In this document: positions 6,052 through 7,516 of the stretch, piece by piece
Layout of the letters: each line of letters starts with the position of its first letter
How positions within the stretch are numbered: the first letter of the stretch is position 1
Assembly (NCBI GenBank): GCA_004356555.1
Contig: SMWY01000038.1
Location: forward strand, 1 to 7,516
Reading direction: 5' to 3'
DNA: 7,516 bases
Source of the DNA: Candidatus Dadabacteria bacterium
GTDB taxonomy: Bacteria > Desulfobacterota_D > UBA1144 > Nemesobacterales > UBA2774
Notes under the pieces: model-generated
What the model was told of the DNA's origin: nothing
What the model saw: the letters and a program-made list of their open reading frames with translations, nothing else
Databases searched by the model: none
Program-made: the position numbers and the translations under genes

Positions 6052-7434
6052 TTACCAGTCGGTAATTTCTTTTTTGGCAAGCTTTATCATTTTAACTACG
6101 TTTTTCTTTGCCGTGCCGCCGTAGGATTTTCTGCTCTCAATAGATCCGTTCAGGGTAATAAAATCATAGAGGTCCTCATCAAAAAGGTTTGAAAACATCT
6201 GGTATTCAGAAATATGAAGATTCAGAAGCTCCCTTCCCTTTTCTTCAGCGTAGCCCACTATTTTCCCTGTAACTTCGTGCGATTGCCTAAACGGCATACC
6301 CTTTCTACTCAGATAATCAGCCACATCGGTAGCAGTGATAAACCCCTCATCAAGTGCCCTTTTCATATTCTCATGTTTAAACACTATCACCTGTAACATT
6401 TCAGATAACACTTCAAGGCATGACTTTACAGTATCCACCGTATCGAACATAGGTTCCTTGTCTTCCTGCATGTCCCTGTTATATGAAAACGGCAAGCCTT
6501 TCATGATTGTAAGAATTGTTACCAGGTTTCCGTAGACTCTTCCTGTCTTCCCGCGAATCAGTTCTGCCATATCGGGGTTTCTTTTCTGGGGCATTATGCT
6601 TGAGCCGGTAGTAAATTCATCTCCCATATCTACAAAATCAAATTCTTTTGTTGACCAAAGGACAAATTCTTCAGATATTCTGCTGAGGTGCATCATTAAT
6701 GTGGAAGATGCTGAGATAAACTCTATTATAAAATCCCTATCACTAACCGTATCGATACTGTTCTTCGTGACTTCAGGAAAACCTAGAAGTTTGGCTACCA
6801 ATTTTCTATCTATAGGAAATGTTGTACCAGCTCCTGCACCTGCACCTAGAGGCATGACATTAACTCGTTGCAAACAGTCTACGTAGCGTGCCCTGTCGCG
6901 TTTTAACATTTCATAAAGCGCCATCAATTGGTGCGATAGTAATACAGGCTGTCCCCTCTGTATGTGAGTGTATAGTGGAATCATCGCGTCAATATTCTCA
7001 TCGGACAGCTCAACTAATCTTTCCGAAATTGTCTTAATTAGCGTTATGATTTCGTTAATTTTCCCTCGTAGATAAAGACGCATATCAAGCGCAATCTGAT
7101 CGTTCCTGCTCCTGGCAGTGTGAATTTTCCCACCGACATCTCCAATCTTCTCGATCAGGCGTTTTTCGATATTGAGATGGATATCCTCAAACTCCTCTCT
7201 GAACGGGAACTTTCCTGATTCGATCTCTTTTTTTATTTGTTTAAGGCCCTTTATAATTTTGTCGGATTCCTTTTTTAATATAATCCCTTTCTCCGCCAGC
7301 ATAGTTACATGGGCAATACTGCCTTGGATATCCTCTTTGTATAATCTTTGATCAAAGTCTATAGAAGCTGAAAATTTCTCAGCTACTTTATGAGTTCCTT
7401 TCTTGAATCTTCCGGCCCAAGGTTTCTTTATCAA
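6052..7434 (-). CDS. argH: Argininosuccinate lyase
   Basis: This cytoplasmic enzyme carries out the last step of arginine synthesis, splitting argininosuccinate into arginine and fumarate. It is a homotetramer of the fumarase/aspartase superfamily. The 460 residues match the normal length. Visible motifs in order are KPWAGRF at the N-terminus (family LWGGRF), HTARSRNDQ (105-113), YTHIQRGQP with the catalytic-region histidine His157 (155-163), PLGAGAGAGTTFPIDR (195-210), the superfamily signature GSSIMPQKRNPD with the active-site loop serines (277-288), and the C-terminal SYGGT (437-441). The start is TTG at 7434: AGGAGA (7441-7446) lies six bases upstream, the next codons encode the family N-terminus, and an in-frame stop at 7462-7464 rules out a much longer form. 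No argG or lysA neighbour is visible. The 228-base gap after it has no clear terminator in its own direction. Confidence 0.97.
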   Translation of the reverse strand: MIKKPWAGRFKKGTHKVAEKFSASIDFDQRLYKEDIQGSIAHVTMLAEKGIILKKESDKIIKGLKQIKKEIESGKFPFREEFEDIHLNIEKRLIEKIGDVGGKIHTARSRNDQIALDMRLYLRGKINEIITLIKTISERLVELSDENIDAMIPLYTHIQRGQPVLLSHQLMALYEMLKRDRARYVDCLQRVNVMPLGAGAGAGTTFPIDRKLVAKLLGFPEVTKNSIDTVSDRDFIIEFISASSTLMMHLSRISEEFVLWSTKEFDFVDMGDEFTTGSSIMPQKRNPDMAELIRGKTGRVYGNLVTILTIMKGLPFSYNRDMQEDKEPMFDTVDTVKSCLEVLSEMLQVIVFKHENMKRALDEGFITATDVADYLSRKGMPFRQSHEVTGKIVGYAEEKGRELLNLHISEYQMFSNLFDEDLYDFITLNGSIESRKSYGGTAKKNVVKMIKLAKKEITDW

Positions 7435-7440
7435 TTTATC

Positions 7441-7446
7441 TCTCCT
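7441..7446 (-). promoter_or_regulatory. Shine-Dalgarno that fixes the TTG start of argH
   Basis: AGGAGA on the minus strand is six bases before the TTG at 7434. No in-frame ATG lies between this site and the upstream stop at 7464-7462, so the TTG is the best initiator. Confidence 0.75.
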
Positions 7447-7516
7447 ATTAGTCTCAATATATTACCAAGATTTTCCATATGTTAGAACATCATATCGTAG
7501 AAACTTTATCATGTGA

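Noticed and set aside
7462..7515. Open frame of 17 codons from the right edge to TAA on the minus strand, possibly the C-terminus of a gene upstream of argH
   Set aside because: It is too short to recognise, and it shares the argH frame, so chance is enough to explain it. More sequence on the right would settle it.

Overview
The window looks like a piece of an AT-leaning Gram-negative bacterial chromosome, judged by eye, with short intergenic gaps, Shine-Dalgarno-led genes and housekeeping or stress functions. I see no mobile element, CRISPR array, tRNA or rRNA. The glutamate-cysteine ligase belongs to the uncommon Acidithiobacillus ferrooxidans type. Together with a glutathionyl-hydroquinone reductase and a DsbA-family thiol oxidoreductase it suggests a glutathione-using proteobacterium or a related lineage (Desulfobacterota, Dadabacteria or similar). 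The sequence alone does not fix the taxon.

Layout. Positions 2-808 (+) hold the 3' part of a DsbA-family thiol oxidoreductase gene that enters from the left edge and ends at a strong intrinsic terminator (831-871). After a 216-base gap containing an inverted repeat, a two-gene plus-strand unit follows: an RDD-family membrane protein (1025-1555) and glutamate-cysteine ligase gshA (1562-2824). This unit converges on a minus-strand block. In the order of minus-strand transcription, from right to left, the block is argininosuccinate lyase argH (7434-6052), a 228-base gap, a small split-barrel flavin/F420-type oxidoreductase (5809-5381), a Xi-class glutathione transferase (5369-4416) and a ClcA-type chloride/proton antiporter (4268-2907). 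The oxidoreductase and transferase are 11 bases apart and clearly co-transcribed. The antiporter has its own plausible promoter.

How the genes may fit together. Four of the seven genes concern thiol or quinone redox chemistry: disulfide exchange outside the cytoplasm, the first step of glutathione synthesis, glutathione-dependent reduction of quinone conjugates, and a flavin/F420 split-barrel reductase. No glutathione synthetase (gshB) lies in the window. The antiporter and argH are ordinary housekeeping or pH-homeostasis genes. I found no strongly novel system. The most interesting points are the tandem 43-residue repeat before the DsbA-like domain, the RDD-gshA pairing, the clustered glutathione enzymes, and the structured gap between argH and the flavoprotein gene.
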